Shown: piece after piece, positions 1 to 11,260 of the stretch
Layout of the letters: each line of letters opens with the position of its first letter
Position numbering within the stretch: the first letter of the stretch is position 1
Source: Gordonia sp. SID5947
Lineage (GTDB): Bacteria; Actinomycetota; Actinomycetes; Mycobacteriales; Mycobacteriaceae
Direction: 5' to 3'
DNA: 64,000 nt
Assembly: GCF_009862785.1 (NCBI RefSeq)
Contig: NZ_WWHU01000001.1
Span: 1,054,001 to 1,118,000 of the forward strand
The notes under the pieces: generated by a model
Database searches by the model: none
The model's input: the letters and a program-made list of their open reading frames with translations, nothing else
Told to the model about the DNA's origin: nothing
Translations under genes and position numbers: made by a program

Positions 1-183
1 GTCCCGCGCGTCTCCGTGGAGGCCGGCATCGCGATGCCGTGGTACCGGATCGTCGGCGCCGGCGGTGAGATCGTCTCCCTCGACCACTTCGGTGCGTCCG
101 CCGATTACAAGGTGCTCTACGAGCAGTTCGGCATCACCACCGAGGCGGTCGTCGCCGCAGCGCAGCGAGCCGTCACCGCATAA
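1..183 (+). CDS. tkt: Transketolase, C-terminal end (partial)
   Basis: The first 60 codons are in frame from base 1 and end in TAA. They read as the end of the transketolase C-terminal domain: VSVEAGIAMPWYRIVGAGG followed by a LDHFGASADYK-like stretch, typical of thiamine-diphosphate transketolases that interconvert sugar phosphates in the non-oxidative pentose phosphate pathway. Everything upstream, including the cofactor and catalytic domains, is outside the window. The gene lies 54 bases ahead of transaldolase on the same strand, the standard tkt-tal-zwf-opcA-pgl order of Mycobacteriales. The identification rests on this fragment plus gene order. Confidence 0.9.
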   Translation, partial: VPRVSVEAGIAMPWYRIVGAGGEIVSLDHFGASADYKVLYEQFGITTEAVVAAAQRAVTA

Positions 184-237
184 CCCAGGGCACAACACCA
201 TTGGCCGCGACCCGGCCGTGAGTCAGAGGAGAGAATC

Positions 238-1356
238 GTGACCCAGAACGAAAAGCTCGCCGAATTGTCCGCCGCCGGTGTGTCGGTGTGGCTGGACGAC
301 CTGTCCCGTGACCTGATCAGCTCCGGAGGGCTCGCTGATCTGACCGCCACCAAATCGGTGGTCGGTGTCACCACCAACCCGTCCATCTTCCAGGGCGCCC
401 TCTCCGCGGGCACCAGCTATGACGCACAGGTCAACGAATTGGCCGCCCGCGGTGCGGACGTCGACGCCACCATCCGCACGGTCACCACCGACGACGTCCG
501 CAATGCATGCGACGTGCTCGCCCCGGTCTATGACCAGACCGACGGGGTCGACGGTCGTGTGTCCATCGAGGTCGACCCGCGACTGGCACACGACACCGAC
601 GCCACCGTCGCTCAGGCCATCGAACTGTGGAAGATCGTCGACCGGCCGAATCTGCTGATCAAGATCCCGGCCACCAAGGCGGGCCTGCCGGCCATCACGC
701 GGACCCTTGCCGAGGGCATCAGTGTCAACGTCACCCTGATCTTCTCGGTCGAGCGGTACAAGGGCGTCATGGACGCCTACCTCGACGGACTCGATGCCGC
801 CGCCCAGGCGGGTCACGACCTGTCGACCATCCATTCGGTCGCATCGTTCTTCGTGTCCCGTGTGGACACCGAGATCGACAAGCGCCTCGACGCCATCGGG
901 ACCCCGGCGGCCGCCGAGCTGAAAGGCAAAGCCGCGCTGGCCAATGCGCGTCTGGCGTACCAGGCATACCAGGAGGTCTTCGAGGTCGAGTCCCGATTCC
1001 CCGATCTCCTCGCCCAGGGCGCACGCCCGCAGCGGGCACTCTGGGCGTCGACCGGTGTGAAGAACCCGGACTACCCCGACACGCTGTACGTGAGCGAGCT
1101 CGTCGCTCCGAACACGGTCAACACCATGCCCGGCAAGACGATGGATGCCTTCGCCGACCACGGCTGGGTGAACACCGGCTCGATCATCGGTCTGGCACAG
1201 GAATCACAGGAGGTCTTCGACAAGATCGCCGCCCTCGGTGTGGATGTCGCCGATGTCTTCTCGGTGCTCGAGGACGAGGGTGTCAGCAAGTTCGAGGACG
1301 CGTGGAACGAGTTGCTCACCGCGACCGCCGAACAACTGGCTGCGGCGAAGGGCTGA
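238..1356 (+). CDS. tal: Transaldolase
   Basis: Transaldolase moves a dihydroxyacetone unit between sedoheptulose-7-phosphate and glyceraldehyde-3-phosphate in the cytoplasmic pentose phosphate pathway. The product is 372 residues, the usual size of the long actinobacterial type. The Schiff-base lysine is K142 in [11 protein letters not shown], and the conserved VTTNPSIF motif is near residue 44-51. The start is GTG at 238, preceded by a strong AGAGGAGAG ribosome site. The gene follows tkt and ends 4 bases before the zwf start, so the cluster is probably one transcript. Confidence 0.97.
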   Translation: MTQNEKLAELSAAGVSVWLDDLSRDLISSGGLADLTATKSVVGVTTNPSIFQGALSAGTSYDAQVNELAARGADVDATIRTVTTDDVRNACDVLAPVYDQTDGVDGRVSIEVDPRLAHDTDATVAQAIELWKIVDRPNLLIKIPATKAGLPAITRTLAEGISVNVTLIFSVERYKGVMDAYLDGLDAAAQAGHDLSTIHSVASFFVSRVDTEIDKRLDAIGTPAAAELKGKAALANARLAYQAYQEVFEVESRFPDLLAQGARPQRALWASTGVKNPDYPDTLYVSELVAPNTVNTMPGKTMDAFADHGWVNTGSIIGLAQESQEVFDKIAALGVDVADVFSVLEDEGVSKFEDAWNELLTATAEQLAAAKG

Positions 1357-1360
1357 CCAG

Positions 1361-2899
1361 TTGCCCGCCAGCGGCTCGGCCTGGAGCAATCCCCTCCGCG
1401 AACCCCGGGACAAACGGCTGCCGCGGATCGCGGGTCCCAGCAGCCTGATCATCTTCGGTGTCACCGGTGATCTGGCACGCAAGAAGCTGATGCCCGCCGT
1501 CTACGACCTGGCGAACCGGGGCCTGTTACCGCCGTCGTTCGCGCTGGTCGGCTTCGCGCGGCGAGATTGGGACGACGAGGATTTCGCGAAGGTCGTACAC
1601 GACGCCGTCCGTGAACACGCGCGAACCGGCTTCCGCGAAGAGGTGTGGGAACGTCTCGCCGAAGGATTCCGGTTCGTATCCGGATCCTTCGACGACGACG
1701 ACGCTTTCGACCGCCTCAAGGACACGCTGCATCGGCTGGACCGGGAACGAGGCACCGACGGCAACTACGCCTTCTACCTGTCGGTCCCTCCCAAAGCGTT
1801 CCCGACCGTGTGTGAACAGCTACAGCGCAGCGGCCTGGCCACCGAGGAGGGCGACAGTTGGCGCCGCGTCGTCATCGAGAAGCCGTTCGGGCACGACCTC
1901 GAGTCGGCCAAGGAACTCAACACGATCGTGAACAGCGTGTTCCCCGAGTCGTCGGTGTTCCGCATCGACCATTACCTCGGCAAGGAGACGGTGCAGAATA
2001 TCCTGGCCCTGCGCTTCGCCAACCAGTTGTTCGACCCGCTCTGGAGTTCCCACTACGTCGACCACGTGCAGATCACCATGGCCGAGGACATCGGTCTGGG
2101 CGGGCGTGCCGGATATTACGACGGCATCGGTGCCGCGCGGGACGTCATCCAGAACCATCTCCTGCAGCTCATGGCGCTCATCGCCATGGAGGAGCCGATC
2201 TCCTTCGAGCCCAAGCAACTCCAGGCCGAGAAGATCAAGGTGCTTGCCGCCACCCGCAACATCCTGCCGCTCGAGGAGAACACCGCGCGCGGGCAGTACG
2301 GCCCGGGCTGGCAGGGCAGCCAGAAGGTCCCCGGACTGCTCGAGGAAGAGGGCTTCTCCAAGAACTCGATCACCGAGACCTTTGCGGCGATCGCGCTCGA
2401 GGTCGACTCCCGCCGGTGGGCCGGCGTCCCGTTCTATCTGCGCACCGGAAAGCGGTTGGGCCGCAGGGTGACCGAGATCGCCCTCGTCTTCCGGCGGGCG
2501 CCACATCTGCCGTTCGACAAGACGATGACCGAGGAACTCAGCCAGAACGTCCTCGTCATCCGGGTACAGCCGGATGAGGGCATCACCTTGCGGTTCGGGT
2601 CCAAGGTCCCCGGCTCCAGCATGGAGGTCCGCGACGTCAACATGGACTTCAGCTATGGCACCGCCTTCACCGAGGCGTCGCCGGAGGCCTATGAACGCCT
2701 GATCCTCGACGTCCTGCTCGGTGAGCCCTCGCTGTTCCCGGTCAACGAAGAAGTCGAGCTGTCGTGGAAGATCCTCGATCCGGTGATCGAGGCCTGGGTG
2801 TCGAGCGGCAAGCCCGACACCTATGAGTCGGGCACGTGGGGCCCGGCGTCGGCGGACGACATGATGACCAGGGTCGGGCGCGCATGGCGACGTCCCTGA
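1361..2899 (+). CDS. zwf: Glucose-6-phosphate dehydrogenase
   Basis: This enzyme oxidises glucose-6-phosphate to 6-phosphogluconolactone with NADP+, the committed NADPH-producing step of the pentose phosphate pathway. The start chosen is TTG at 1361, 4 bases after the tal stop with GAAGGG upstream. It gives 512 residues, close to the 514 I recall for M. tuberculosis Zwf2, and the reading frame otherwise runs back into tal. Visible motifs are the nucleotide-binding FGVTGDLARKK near residue 32-42 and the substrate/catalytic RIDHYLGKE at 201-209. opcA follows after 22 bases. No ATG lies near the conserved N-terminus, so a non-ATG start is likely. Confidence 0.96.
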   Translation: MPASGSAWSNPLREPRDKRLPRIAGPSSLIIFGVTGDLARKKLMPAVYDLANRGLLPPSFALVGFARRDWDDEDFAKVVHDAVREHARTGFREEVWERLAEGFRFVSGSFDDDDAFDRLKDTLHRLDRERGTDGNYAFYLSVPPKAFPTVCEQLQRSGLATEEGDSWRRVVIEKPFGHDLESAKELNTIVNSVFPESSVFRIDHYLGKETVQNILALRFANQLFDPLWSSHYVDHVQITMAEDIGLGGRAGYYDGIGAARDVIQNHLLQLMALIAMEEPISFEPKQLQAEKIKVLAATRNILPLEENTARGQYGPGWQGSQKVPGLLEEEGFSKNSITETFAAIALEVDSRRWAGVPFYLRTGKRLGRRVTEIALVFRRAPHLPFDKTMTEELSQNVLVIRVQPDEGITLRFGSKVPGSSMEVRDVNMDFSYGTAFTEASPEAYERLILDVLLGEPSLFPVNEEVELSWKILDPVIEAWVSSGKPDTYESGTWGPASADDMMTRVGRAWRRP

Positions 2900-2921
2900 C
2901 CATCGGATTGGATGACGCACG

Positions 2922-3839
2922 ATGATTGTCGAGTTACCGGACACATCCACCAACGAGGTGGCGAAGAAGATCGTCGCACTGCGTGAATCCGGCGGAGCCA
3001 TCAGTCTCGGCCGCGTCCTCACCCTGGTGGTCTGTGCCGATCACAACGAGCCGACCGAAGGAGCGATCGAGGCGGCGATCGGGGCCAGTCGCGAGCACCC
3101 CAGCCGCGTGATCGTCGTCTCCCGTGGCGATCGTGACGCCGAGTCCCGACTCGACGCCGAGATCAGGGTCGGCGGCGACGCGGGCGCCTCGGAAGTGGTA
3201 GTGCTGACCCTCGCGGGAGACCTCGCCGATCATCCTCGGTCGGTCGTCACTCCGTTCCTGCTCCCCGACACGCCCGTCGTCACCTGGTGGCCGGGCGCGG
3301 CACCGGAGGATCCGATCGCGGATTCGATGGGCACGCTCGGTCGGCGGCGCATCATGGATGCGTCCAAATCCGAACACCCGGAGTCCGTGCTGGCCCGGCG
3401 CCTCGAGACCTATGCGCCGGGCGACTCCGACCTCGCATGGACGCAGATCACGCACTGGCGCGGACTGTTGGCATCCGCGCTCGGTCGCCCGCCGCATACG
3501 CCGGTCCTCTCCGCAGAGGTCACCGGCCCGTCCGACTCGCCGGGCGTGGACCTGCTCGCGGGCTGGTTGCGGTCGGCTCTCCGGGTTCCGACCAGGCGTC
3601 GGGTCGGGAGCTTCGAGGTGCGCCTGATGCGCGACGACGGGCCGACGGTGCTGGCGGTGGACGAGAACCGTGATGCCGTGCTCTCCCAGCCCGGTAAGCC
3701 GGATGGCCGTGTCGCGATGACCACGCGCGATCTTCCGCAACTCCTCGTCGAAGAACTCCGTCGCCTCGACGTCGACGAGGTGTACGAGGAGGCTCTGCGA
3801 GGCGTGGCCGATGTCGATTTCAGCGAGGTGGTGGCGTGA
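2922..3839 (+). CDS. opcA: Glucose-6-phosphate dehydrogenase assembly protein OpcA
   Basis: OpcA proteins bind and activate or assemble glucose-6-phosphate dehydrogenase; the family was first defined in cyanobacteria and is standard in actinobacteria. The 305-residue product has the typical VTWWPG segment near residue 122-127 and an RRRIMDASKS-like stretch, and no catalytic motif is expected. It sits directly after zwf and overlaps the pgl start by four bases (GTGA), which fits co-production of an enzyme subunit, its partner and the next enzyme of the pathway. Confidence 0.95.
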   Translation: MIVELPDTSTNEVAKKIVALRESGGAISLGRVLTLVVCADHNEPTEGAIEAAIGASREHPSRVIVVSRGDRDAESRLDAEIRVGGDAGASEVVVLTLAGDLADHPRSVVTPFLLPDTPVVTWWPGAAPEDPIADSMGTLGRRRIMDASKSEHPESVLARRLETYAPGDSDLAWTQITHWRGLLASALGRPPHTPVLSAEVTGPSDSPGVDLLAGWLRSALRVPTRRRVGSFEVRLMRDDGPTVLAVDENRDAVLSQPGKPDGRVAMTTRDLPQLLVEELRRLDVDEVYEEALRGVADVDFSEVVA

Positions 3840-4573
3840 TGATCCCCGAAACCCTGGTCTTCGACGACAAGGAAGCTCTCGTCACCACGGCGGCGACCCG
3901 GTTCGTGGACCTGGTGACACGTGCGCAGGCCGAACGCGGGGTCGCATCGGTGGTGCTGACAGGCGGTAGCAACGGTATCGCGATCCTGCGTGCGCTGGCC
4001 GCCGACAGCGGTGACATCGACTGGTCGCGGGTGGAGTTCTTCTGGGGCGACGACCGATTCGTGCCCGCCGACGATCCGGAACGCAATTACGGGCAAGCCC
4101 GCGACGCACTCCTCGACCATGTTCCGGTCGACGAGAATCGCATCCATCCGATGGCTCCGTCCGGCGGTGAGTTCGGCGATGACATCGAGGCAGCTGCCGC
4201 CTCGTATGCGGAGGTACTCGCACACGTCGGCACCGGCCGGGTACCGCATTTCGATCTGCACCTGCTGGGGATGGGCGGCGAAGGCCACATCAATTCGCTC
4301 TTCCCGCATACGGCGGCGACCGCTGAGACAGAGAAGACCGTTGTCGCCGTGGAGGAGTCGCCCAAGCCTCCCCCACGGCGTATCACGCTCACCCTGCCGG
4401 TGGTCAATCGCAGCAAGGCCGTCTGGTTCCTGGTCGCGGGCGACGACAAGGCCGAGGCCGTCGCGGCGGCCCATACCGGCGCGTCCGCTGCGGAGTGGCC
4501 GTGCGCGGGTGCCCACGGCACGGATGAGACGGTCTGGTTCCTCGACCGACCCGCCGCGTCGCGGATCACGTAA
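3836..4573 (+). CDS. pgl: 6-phosphogluconolactonase
   Basis: This enzyme hydrolyses 6-phosphogluconolactone to 6-phosphogluconate, the second step of the oxidative pentose phosphate pathway. The product is about 245 residues with the family signatures LTGGSNG near residue 42-48, FFWGDDRFVP, and LLGMGGEGHINSLFP with the conserved His. The GTG at 3836 overlaps the opcA stop (GTGA); an ATG at 3839 directly after it would make a protein only one residue shorter. The gene closes the plus-strand cluster and converges on ppc. Confidence 0.96.
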   Translation: MMIPETLVFDDKEALVTTAATRFVDLVTRAQAERGVASVVLTGGSNGIAILRALAADSGDIDWSRVEFFWGDDRFVPADDPERNYGQARDALLDHVPVDENRIHPMAPSGGEFGDDIEAAAASYAEVLAHVGTGRVPHFDLHLLGMGGEGHINSLFPHTAATAETEKTVVAVEESPKPPPRRITLTLPVVNRSKAVWFLVAGDDKAEAVAAAHTGASAAEWPCAGAHGTDETVWFLDRPAASRIT

Positions 4574-4579
4574 CGGTCC

Positions 4580-4599
4580 GCGCCGGGCATCACCGGCGC
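4580..4599. terminator. Bidirectional terminator between pgl and ppc
   Basis: A perfect 7 bp stem, GCGCCGG pairing with CCGGCGC around the loop GCATCA, fills the 35-base gap between the convergent pgl and ppc genes. It has no U-tract, which is common for actinobacterial terminators. Because of its position it could stop transcripts from both sides. Confidence 0.55.
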
Positions 4600-4608
4600 C
4601 CATCGCGC

Positions 4609-7460
4609 CTAGCCGCTGTTGCGCAGCGCCGTGGCGAGTCCGTTCATGGTGAGCTGGATGCCGCGACGCACCGTCGGTGAGTCCTCACCCGCGCGGAATC
4701 GCCGCAGCAGCTCCACCTGGAGCAGGTTGAGGGGTTCGAGGTACGGGAACCGGTTGTAGACCGACCGTTTCAGTGCTGCGTTGTCGATGAGCAGATCATC
4801 GGTGCCGGTGATCTTCGCGTACATGTCGATGGTGCGCTCGTGTTCATCGACGATCATGCCGAACACGTTGTCTCGCAACGCCTCATCGGGAACCAACTGC
4901 GCATAGCGGTGGGCCAGTCCCATGTCCGACTTGGCCAGCACCTGCGCCATGTTGGACATCACGGTCCGGAAGAACGGCCACTCCTCGTAGTAACGGCGCA
5001 GGGTCTGCAGCCGCTGTTCGTCGTCGCCGACCCACTGCTGGAAGGCCGCGCCGGTGCCGTACCAACCGGGCAACATGACCCGCGACTGGGTCCACGACAG
5101 GACCCACGGGATGGCCCGCAGATCCGAGATCTTCTCGGTCTGCTTACGCGACGCCGGCCGGCTACCGATGTTGAGTGCACCGATCTCCGACAGCGGGGTC
5201 GAGTTGGTGAAGTACTCCACGAAGCCCGGGGTCTCGTGGACGAGTTCGCTGTAGGACGAGCGGGCCAGCGCGGCGATCTCGTCCATGTCGCGGTACGCAC
5301 CCTCGGAATCGTCGCCGAGACCCTCCACATCGAGCAGGGAGGACTCGATCGTCGCCGCCAACAACGTTTCCAGGTTTCGTTGGGCCAGAACCGGTTCCGC
5401 ATACTTGGCGGCGATGATCTCACCCTGCTCGGTGATCCGCAGCGACCCCTGCACCGCACCCGGGGCTGGGCCAGGATCGCGTCGTAGCTCGGGCCGCCGC
5501 CGCGGCCCACGGTGCCGCCGCGGCCGTGGAAGAGCCGTAACCGGATCCCGGCCTTCTTGGCCGCCTCCACGAGGTCGAGTTCGCCGCGGTAGAGCGCCCA
5601 GTTCGCGGCCATGTAGCCGCCGTCCTTGTTCGAATCGGAGTAGCCGAGCATCACTTCCTGCATACCCGACTGACTGTCGACGAGGTCGCGGTAGAGCGGG
5701 ATGTCCAGCGCCGCCAACAAGGTCTCCGCACCCTGCTGGAGATCTTCGATGGTCTCGAACAACGGGACCACCCGCACCGACGACCTCAACGTACCGCTGT
5801 CCGGATCGATGTCGATCAGCCCGGCTTCCTTGAGCAGGATCATGGGTTCGAGCATGTCGCTGACGGAGGTACACATGCTGATGACGTAATTCGGGACGGC
5901 CTGCGGGCCGAAGGTGTCGACGGCCCTCGCCGCGGCGCGGACGATGTTCAGTTCCTTGGTGGCGAGCTCGCTGAGGGCGGCGTCCGGCCGCGTCAGCGGG
6001 CGCCGCGCCGCCAGCTCCTTCGACAGGATCTCGACGCGATCCGCCTCGCCCAGCGACATGTAGTCGGGATGCACGCCTGCCCATGCGAGGAGTTCGGCGA
6101 TGACCTCCTCGTGCATGTCGGAATTCTGACGCATGTCCAGCCCGGACAGGTTGAATCCGAAGGTCCGGACGCTCTCCCGGAGCCTCGAGAGCCGATCGTC
6201 GGCGATGGTGTCGTCGTGGTTGTCACGCAGGGCGACGTCGATCACGTCGAGATCGGTGAGCAGATCGTCGGCATCGGCGTACGCGTTGACACCGTCGACC
6301 AGGAACGGCTCACCCGACGAGACGAATTCGGTGGCGAACATCGTGTTCGCGGTCGCCACCAGCCGGGATCGGATGTGGCGCAGCGCAGCGCGGAACGGCT
6401 CGTCGGCGGCCGGATCGTCGGCGGCCACCTCGGCGAGTTGCAGCAAGGCATCGCTCGAGGTGATGAGTCGCGCGGACATACTGAGTTCTTCGGCGAGTCG
6501 CTCGAGCTCGGCCAGATGATGCCCGACCGCCGTCTCAGCGGCGAGCGTGGTGGCCATCGTCACGATCTCGTCGGTGACGTAAGGGTTGCCGTCGCGGTCA
6601 CCACCGATCCACGAACCCATCCGGATCATCGGGTCGTCGGCGAGACCTGCGTCAGGATAGGCCGACCGCACGGCAGCGCGGACCTTGGTGTTGATCCTCG
6701 GTACGACGTCGAAGAACGAGGCGTCGTAGTAGCGCAGGCCCGAACGGATCTCGTCCTGGATCGTCAGGCGTTCCAGACGGATGAGGGCGGTCTGCCACAA
6801 CGTGAGGATCTGACGTCGGATCCCTTCGGTGACCTCTGCGTCTTCGTCCGCGGTCAGCTCGGTACGACCACGGAACCGCATCAGTTCGGTGATCCGGTTC
6901 TGTGCCTCGAAGATGGTCCGGCGCCGTGTCTCGGTCGGGTGGGCGGTGATCACCGGGACCACCGTTGCGTCGGCGAGCGCACGACCCACCTGCTCGTCGG
7001 TCAGTCCGGCCGCGGCGAGCTTGTCAAAGGTGGCCGCGAGACTGCTGTTCTGTGGCGGATCGCCGGCCCGCACATGGATCGTGCGACGACGTTCCCGATG
7101 GATGTCCTCGGCGAGGTTTGCGAGCAACGCGAAGTTCGTGAACGCGCGGATGACCGGCAGCGCGACACCGATGTCGAGATCGGTGAACATGTCCGCCAGC
7201 ACATCCCGGTCGATCTCTGAGCGCCGGACGCGGAAAGCCGCGACGCGCGCGTTCTCCACCAGATCGAAGACCTCGGTACCGGAGTGCTCGCGCACCATGT
7301 CGCCGAGGATCCCGCCGAGGAGACGGATGTCCTCGCGCAATGGTTCGGTGAGCGCTCGGCCCTCGTCGTCGACGGAGATGTGGTCGACGATGGAGATCGA
7401 CGGCCGCCAGGCCGGCGCACCACGTGACGTGTTCGAGGCAGACGAGATCGCTTCGCTCAT
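4609..7460 (-). CDS. ppc: Phosphoenolpyruvate carboxylase (one-base frameshift)
   Basis: PEP carboxylase fixes bicarbonate onto PEP to make oxaloacetate, replenishing the citric acid cycle. The N-terminal two thirds carries [13 protein letters not shown] with the catalytic His, [18 protein letters not shown] and [13 protein letters not shown]. The reading then breaks at the G-run 5462-5465 (C-run on the coding strand). The C-terminal part continues in another frame from [14 protein letters not shown] to [11 protein letters not shown]. Adding one C restores AQPPGAVQG and a protein of about 950 residues, normal for the family. The start taken is ATG 7460. Both halves are fully conserved, so a sequencing or assembly error is more likely than inactivation. 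It lies alone between convergent pgl and upstream secG. M. tuberculosis, as I recall, lacks ppc. Confidence 0.93.
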
Positions 7461-7539
7461 GACGTCCAGTATCCCGTCATCGGCGGGCCGGGGCATCTCG
7501 GGCCCGGATCCCAGGGAGGGTGTGCACCGGCCGAGACGA

Positions 7540-7570
7540 CGTCAGTCCGGCCCATCGGGCCGGACTGACG
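7540..7570 (-). terminator. Terminator downstream of secG
   Basis: A perfect 14 bp inverted repeat, CGTCAGTCCGGCCC against GGGCCGGACTGACG with a three-base loop ATC, lies 21 bases past the secG stop and before the ppc start. It is a strong U-tract-less hairpin that separates the gap-pgk-tpiA-secG transcript from ppc. Confidence 0.7.
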
Positions 7571-7591
7571 GATGTCTGGTCGTGCGATCGG

Positions 7592-7825
7592 TCAGGAAAG
7601 CTTGATGTCGACCCCGATGCCGATGATGAAGATGAACCAGACGAGGCCGACGAACACGGTAAGACGGTCGAGGTTGCGCTCGACGACGCTCGACCCCGAG
7701 AGGCTGGACTGCACGCCGCCGCCGAACAGCGATGACAGACCGCCGCCCTTGCCCCGGTGCAGCAACACCAGCACCACCATCAGCACGCTGGTGATGACCA
7801 ATCCGATGTCCAGTGCGAGCTTCAC
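7592..7825 (-). CDS. secG: Preprotein translocase subunit SecG
   Basis: SecG is the small auxiliary subunit of the SecYEG protein-export channel. The 77-residue product has two hydrophobic helices (about residues 3-21 and 55-73) flanking the Gly/Ser-rich loop GKGGGLSSLFGGG, the standard SecG layout. It lies downstream of tpiA, as in mycobacteria, separated by about 230 bases with two hairpins. It may therefore be partly independent of the glycolytic operon. Confidence 0.95.
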   Translation of the reverse strand: MKLALDIGLVITSVLMVVLVLLHRGKGGGLSSLFGGGVQSSLSGSSVVERNLDRLTVFVGLVWFIFIIGIGVDIKLS

Positions 7826-7878
7826 GTGTAGTCAGTCCTGTTCGGTCGGGTACTTCGACCTTGCGGTCGACAAAGGCA

Positions 7879-7923
7879 ACTGTGGCAGGTCACGCCCGCT
7901 GGATGGGCACAACCTGCCACAGT
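7879..7923 (-). terminator. Inverted repeat between tpiA and secG
   Basis: A perfect 12 bp inverted repeat (ACTGTGGCAGGT and ACCTGCCACAGT) encloses a smaller GCCC/GGGC stem. On the coding strand it is followed by TTGCCTTTG. It sits 54 bases upstream of the secG start and could be a second terminator after tpiA or a structured secG leader. The sequence alone does not decide this. Confidence 0.5.
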
Positions 7924-7999
7924 CTACGCGTTACTCCGCGGAGCCCAACCCTGCACCCCATCGCTCACCCCACCCCGCAGCCGCGACGGTTCCCGTCAT

Positions 8000-8024
8000 C
8001 CGCGACCGCCAGATGGGGTCGCGG
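8000..8024 (-). terminator. Terminator-like hairpin after tpiA
   Basis: CCGCGACC pairs perfectly with GGTCGCGG over a nine-base loop, 35 bases past the tpiA stop. A further copy of GGGTCGCGG follows at about 8035-8043. It is a plausible intrinsic terminator or partial attenuator at the end of gap-pgk-tpiA. Confidence 0.45.
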
Positions 8025-8059
8025 CTGCCGGAAAGGGTCGCGGCCGGGATGGAGAAGGG

Positions 8060-8851
8060 TCAGGGCAAGGGGCCGCCGGCGGCGATCGCCGACAGGCTGG
8101 CGAACTCGTCGGACTTCAACGATGCTCCGCCGACGAGCGCACCGTCCACGTCCTGCTGGCCGACGATGTCACCGACGTTCTTCGCGTTCACCGACCCGCC
8201 GTAGAGCACGCGCACCGAGTTCGCGGTGGCGTCGTCGGCGATCTCGCCGAGTGCCCCGCGGATCGCCGAGCACACCTCCTGAGCGTCCGCCGCGCTGGCC
8301 ACCCGACCGGTCCCGATGGCCCACACCGGCTCGTAGGCGATGACCACCTTCGCGATCTCGTCGGCGGTCAGGCCCGAGAGTGAGCCCTTCAGTTGCGCGA
8401 CGTTGTAGGCGACGTGCTCACCCGACTCCCGTACCTCGAGGCCCTCCCCGATGCAGACGATGGGGGTGAGTCCGTGCCGAAGCGCCGCTTTGGTCTTGGC
8501 CAACACCACCTCGTCGGTCTCGGCGTGCAGGGTGCGGCGCTCGGAGTGCCCGACGACCACGAATGTGCACCCCAGCTTGGCCAGGAAGGCGCCGCTGATC
8601 TCACCGGTGTAGGCACCCGAATCGTGCTCCGACAGATCCTGGGCGCCGTAGGTGATGAGCAGCTTGTCGCCGTCCACCACGGTCTGCACGCTGCGGATGT
8701 CGGTAAACGGCGGGATGACCGTCACGTCGACCTTGTCGAAATACTTCGCGGGCAGTGCGAAAGCGATCTTCTGGACCAGCGCGATCGCCTCGAGATGATT
8801 CAGGTTCATCTTCCAGTTGCCGGCGATCAGCGGTTTGCGTTTGGCCGCCAT
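8060..8851 (-). CDS. tpiA: Triosephosphate isomerase
   Basis: The enzyme interconverts dihydroxyacetone phosphate and glyceraldehyde-3-phosphate in glycolysis and gluconeogenesis. The 263-residue product carries the catalytic set K14 (GNWKMN), H102 (VGHSERR) and E174 ([11 protein letters not shown]), and the phosphate-binding YGGSVN and GGASL loops. The ATG at 8851 overlaps the pgk stop by one base (TGATG), indicating coupling within gap-pgk-tpiA. Confidence 0.98.
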   Translation of the reverse strand: MAAKRKPLIAGNWKMNLNHLEAIALVQKIAFALPAKYFDKVDVTVIPPFTDIRSVQTVVDGDKLLITYGAQDLSEHDSGAYTGEISGAFLAKLGCTFVVVGHSERRTLHAETDEVVLAKTKAALRHGLTPIVCIGEGLEVRESGEHVAYNVAQLKGSLSGLTADEIAKVVIAYEPVWAIGTGRVASAADAQEVCSAIRGALGEIADDATANSVRVLYGGSVNAKNVGDIVGQQDVDGALVGGASLKSDEFASLSAIAAGGPLP

Positions 8852-10062
8852 CAGTTCTCCAAGACCTTCAGGCCGGGCAATTCCTTGCCCTCCAGGTATT
8901 CCAACGACGCTCCGCCGCCGGTCGAGATGTGCGAGAAGTCGCTGTCCGGCAGTCCGAGGGTCCGGACCGCGGCAGCCGAGTCGCCACCGCCGACGACGGT
9001 GAACGCACCGCCCTTGGTGGTGGCGGCGATCGCTTCGGCAACACCGCGCGTTCCCGAGGCGAACTTCTCGAACTCGAAGACGCCCGACGGGCCGTTCCAG
9101 AACACGGTCTCGGCCCCGGAGAGCACCGCCGCGAAGCGCTTGACGGACTCCGGACCGATGTCGAGCCCCATCCACCCGTCGGGAATCTCCTCGACCGGCA
9201 CCGTCTTGGCGTCGGCGTCCGCGGCGAACTTGTCCGCCACCACGACGTCGACCGGGAGTCGGATCACGTCACCGAAACGCTCCAGCAGGTCTTTGCAGAC
9301 GCTGATCTGATCTTCCTGGAGCAACGACGTGCCCACCGGATGTCCCTGCGCGGCAAGGAAGGTGAACGCCATCCCGCCACCGATGACGAGGGTGTCGACC
9401 TTGGGCGCGAGCGCCTCGATCACACCGAGCTTGTCGGAGACCTTCGATCCGCCGAGGACGACCGCGTACGGCCGTGCGACCTCGTGGGTCAGCTTCGACA
9501 GCACCTCGACCTCGGCCTCGACGAGCTTTCCCGCATAGTGCGGGAGCAGCTTGGCGACGTCGTACACAGATGCCTGCTTGCGGTGCACCACCCCGAAGCC
9601 GTCGGAGACGAAGGCCCCGTCGTCGCCGACGAGCTCGACGAGCGCCTTGGCCAGCGCTTCGCGCTCCGTCTCGTCCTTGGAGGTCTCGCGCGGGTCGAAC
9701 CGCACGTTCTCCAGCAACAGGACGTCGCCGTCGGTCAGACCTTCGGCACGGGCCAATGCATCAGTACCGACGACGTCGCCCGCGAGCTGGACGTTGCGCC
9801 CGAGTTCGGCGCCGAGACGTTCGGCGACCGGTGCGAGCGAGTACTTCGGGTCCGGTTCACCTTTGGGCCGGCCCAGATGCGCGGTGATGATCACCTTGGC
9901 ACCTGCGTCGACCAGCGCCGACAGGGTCGGCAGTGAGGCCAGGATGCGGCCCGGGTCGGTGATCGTCGTCCCGTCCAACGGAACGTTGAAATCCGACCGG
10001 ACCAGCACTCCCCGACCCGAAACGCCTTCTTCCAGAAGGTCTTTCAGTGTGGGTACACCCAT
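8851..10062 (-). CDS. pgk: Phosphoglycerate kinase
   Basis: The enzyme transfers phosphate between 1,3-bisphosphoglycerate and ADP in glycolysis. The 403-residue product has the N-terminal substrate loop RSDFNVPL, the GRPKG motif, [18 protein letters not shown] and the C-terminal nucleotide loop GGGDSAAAV. The start is ATG 10062 (MGVPTLKDL), matching the usual N-terminus. It lies 35 bases after gap and overlaps tpiA by one base. Confidence 0.98.
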   Translation of the reverse strand: MGVPTLKDLLEEGVSGRGVLVRSDFNVPLDGTTITDPGRILASLPTLSALVDAGAKVIITAHLGRPKGEPDPKYSLAPVAERLGAELGRNVQLAGDVVGTDALARAEGLTDGDVLLLENVRFDPRETSKDETEREALAKALVELVGDDGAFVSDGFGVVHRKQASVYDVAKLLPHYAGKLVEAEVEVLSKLTHEVARPYAVVLGGSKVSDKLGVIEALAPKVDTLVIGGGMAFTFLAAQGHPVGTSLLQEDQISVCKDLLERFGDVIRLPVDVVVADKFAADADAKTVPVEEIPDGWMGLDIGPESVKRFAAVLSGAETVFWNGPSGVFEFEKFASGTRGVAEAIAATTKGGAFTVVGGGDSAAAVRTLGLPDSDFSHISTGGGASLEYLEGKELPGLKVLEN

Positions 10063-10097
10063 GGCAGCGTTGCTCCAGAATTGTCGAGGGTCAGGTA

Positions 10098-11135
<1,038 letters not shown>

Positions 11136-11260
11136 TCATCATCGAGCCCTGCGGCCGGGGTCGCGGTCACGTTCGCGAAGGTGAACGTACCCACGGCACA
11201 CTTCAGCCTAGTAGGACCGCACACGACCCGTGACCCAAGGGGTTGGTTGGCCCGGCCGGC

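Noticed and set aside
6069..7220. A 383-codon plus-strand frame opposite ppc
   Set aside because: Antisense to a conserved gene, His/Asp/Gly-rich, no similarity.
4609..7460. Programmed frameshifting in ppc
   Set aside because: There is no slippery heptamer with downstream pseudoknot that I can see, the family is not known to use it, and the same kind of loss recurs in unrelated genes.
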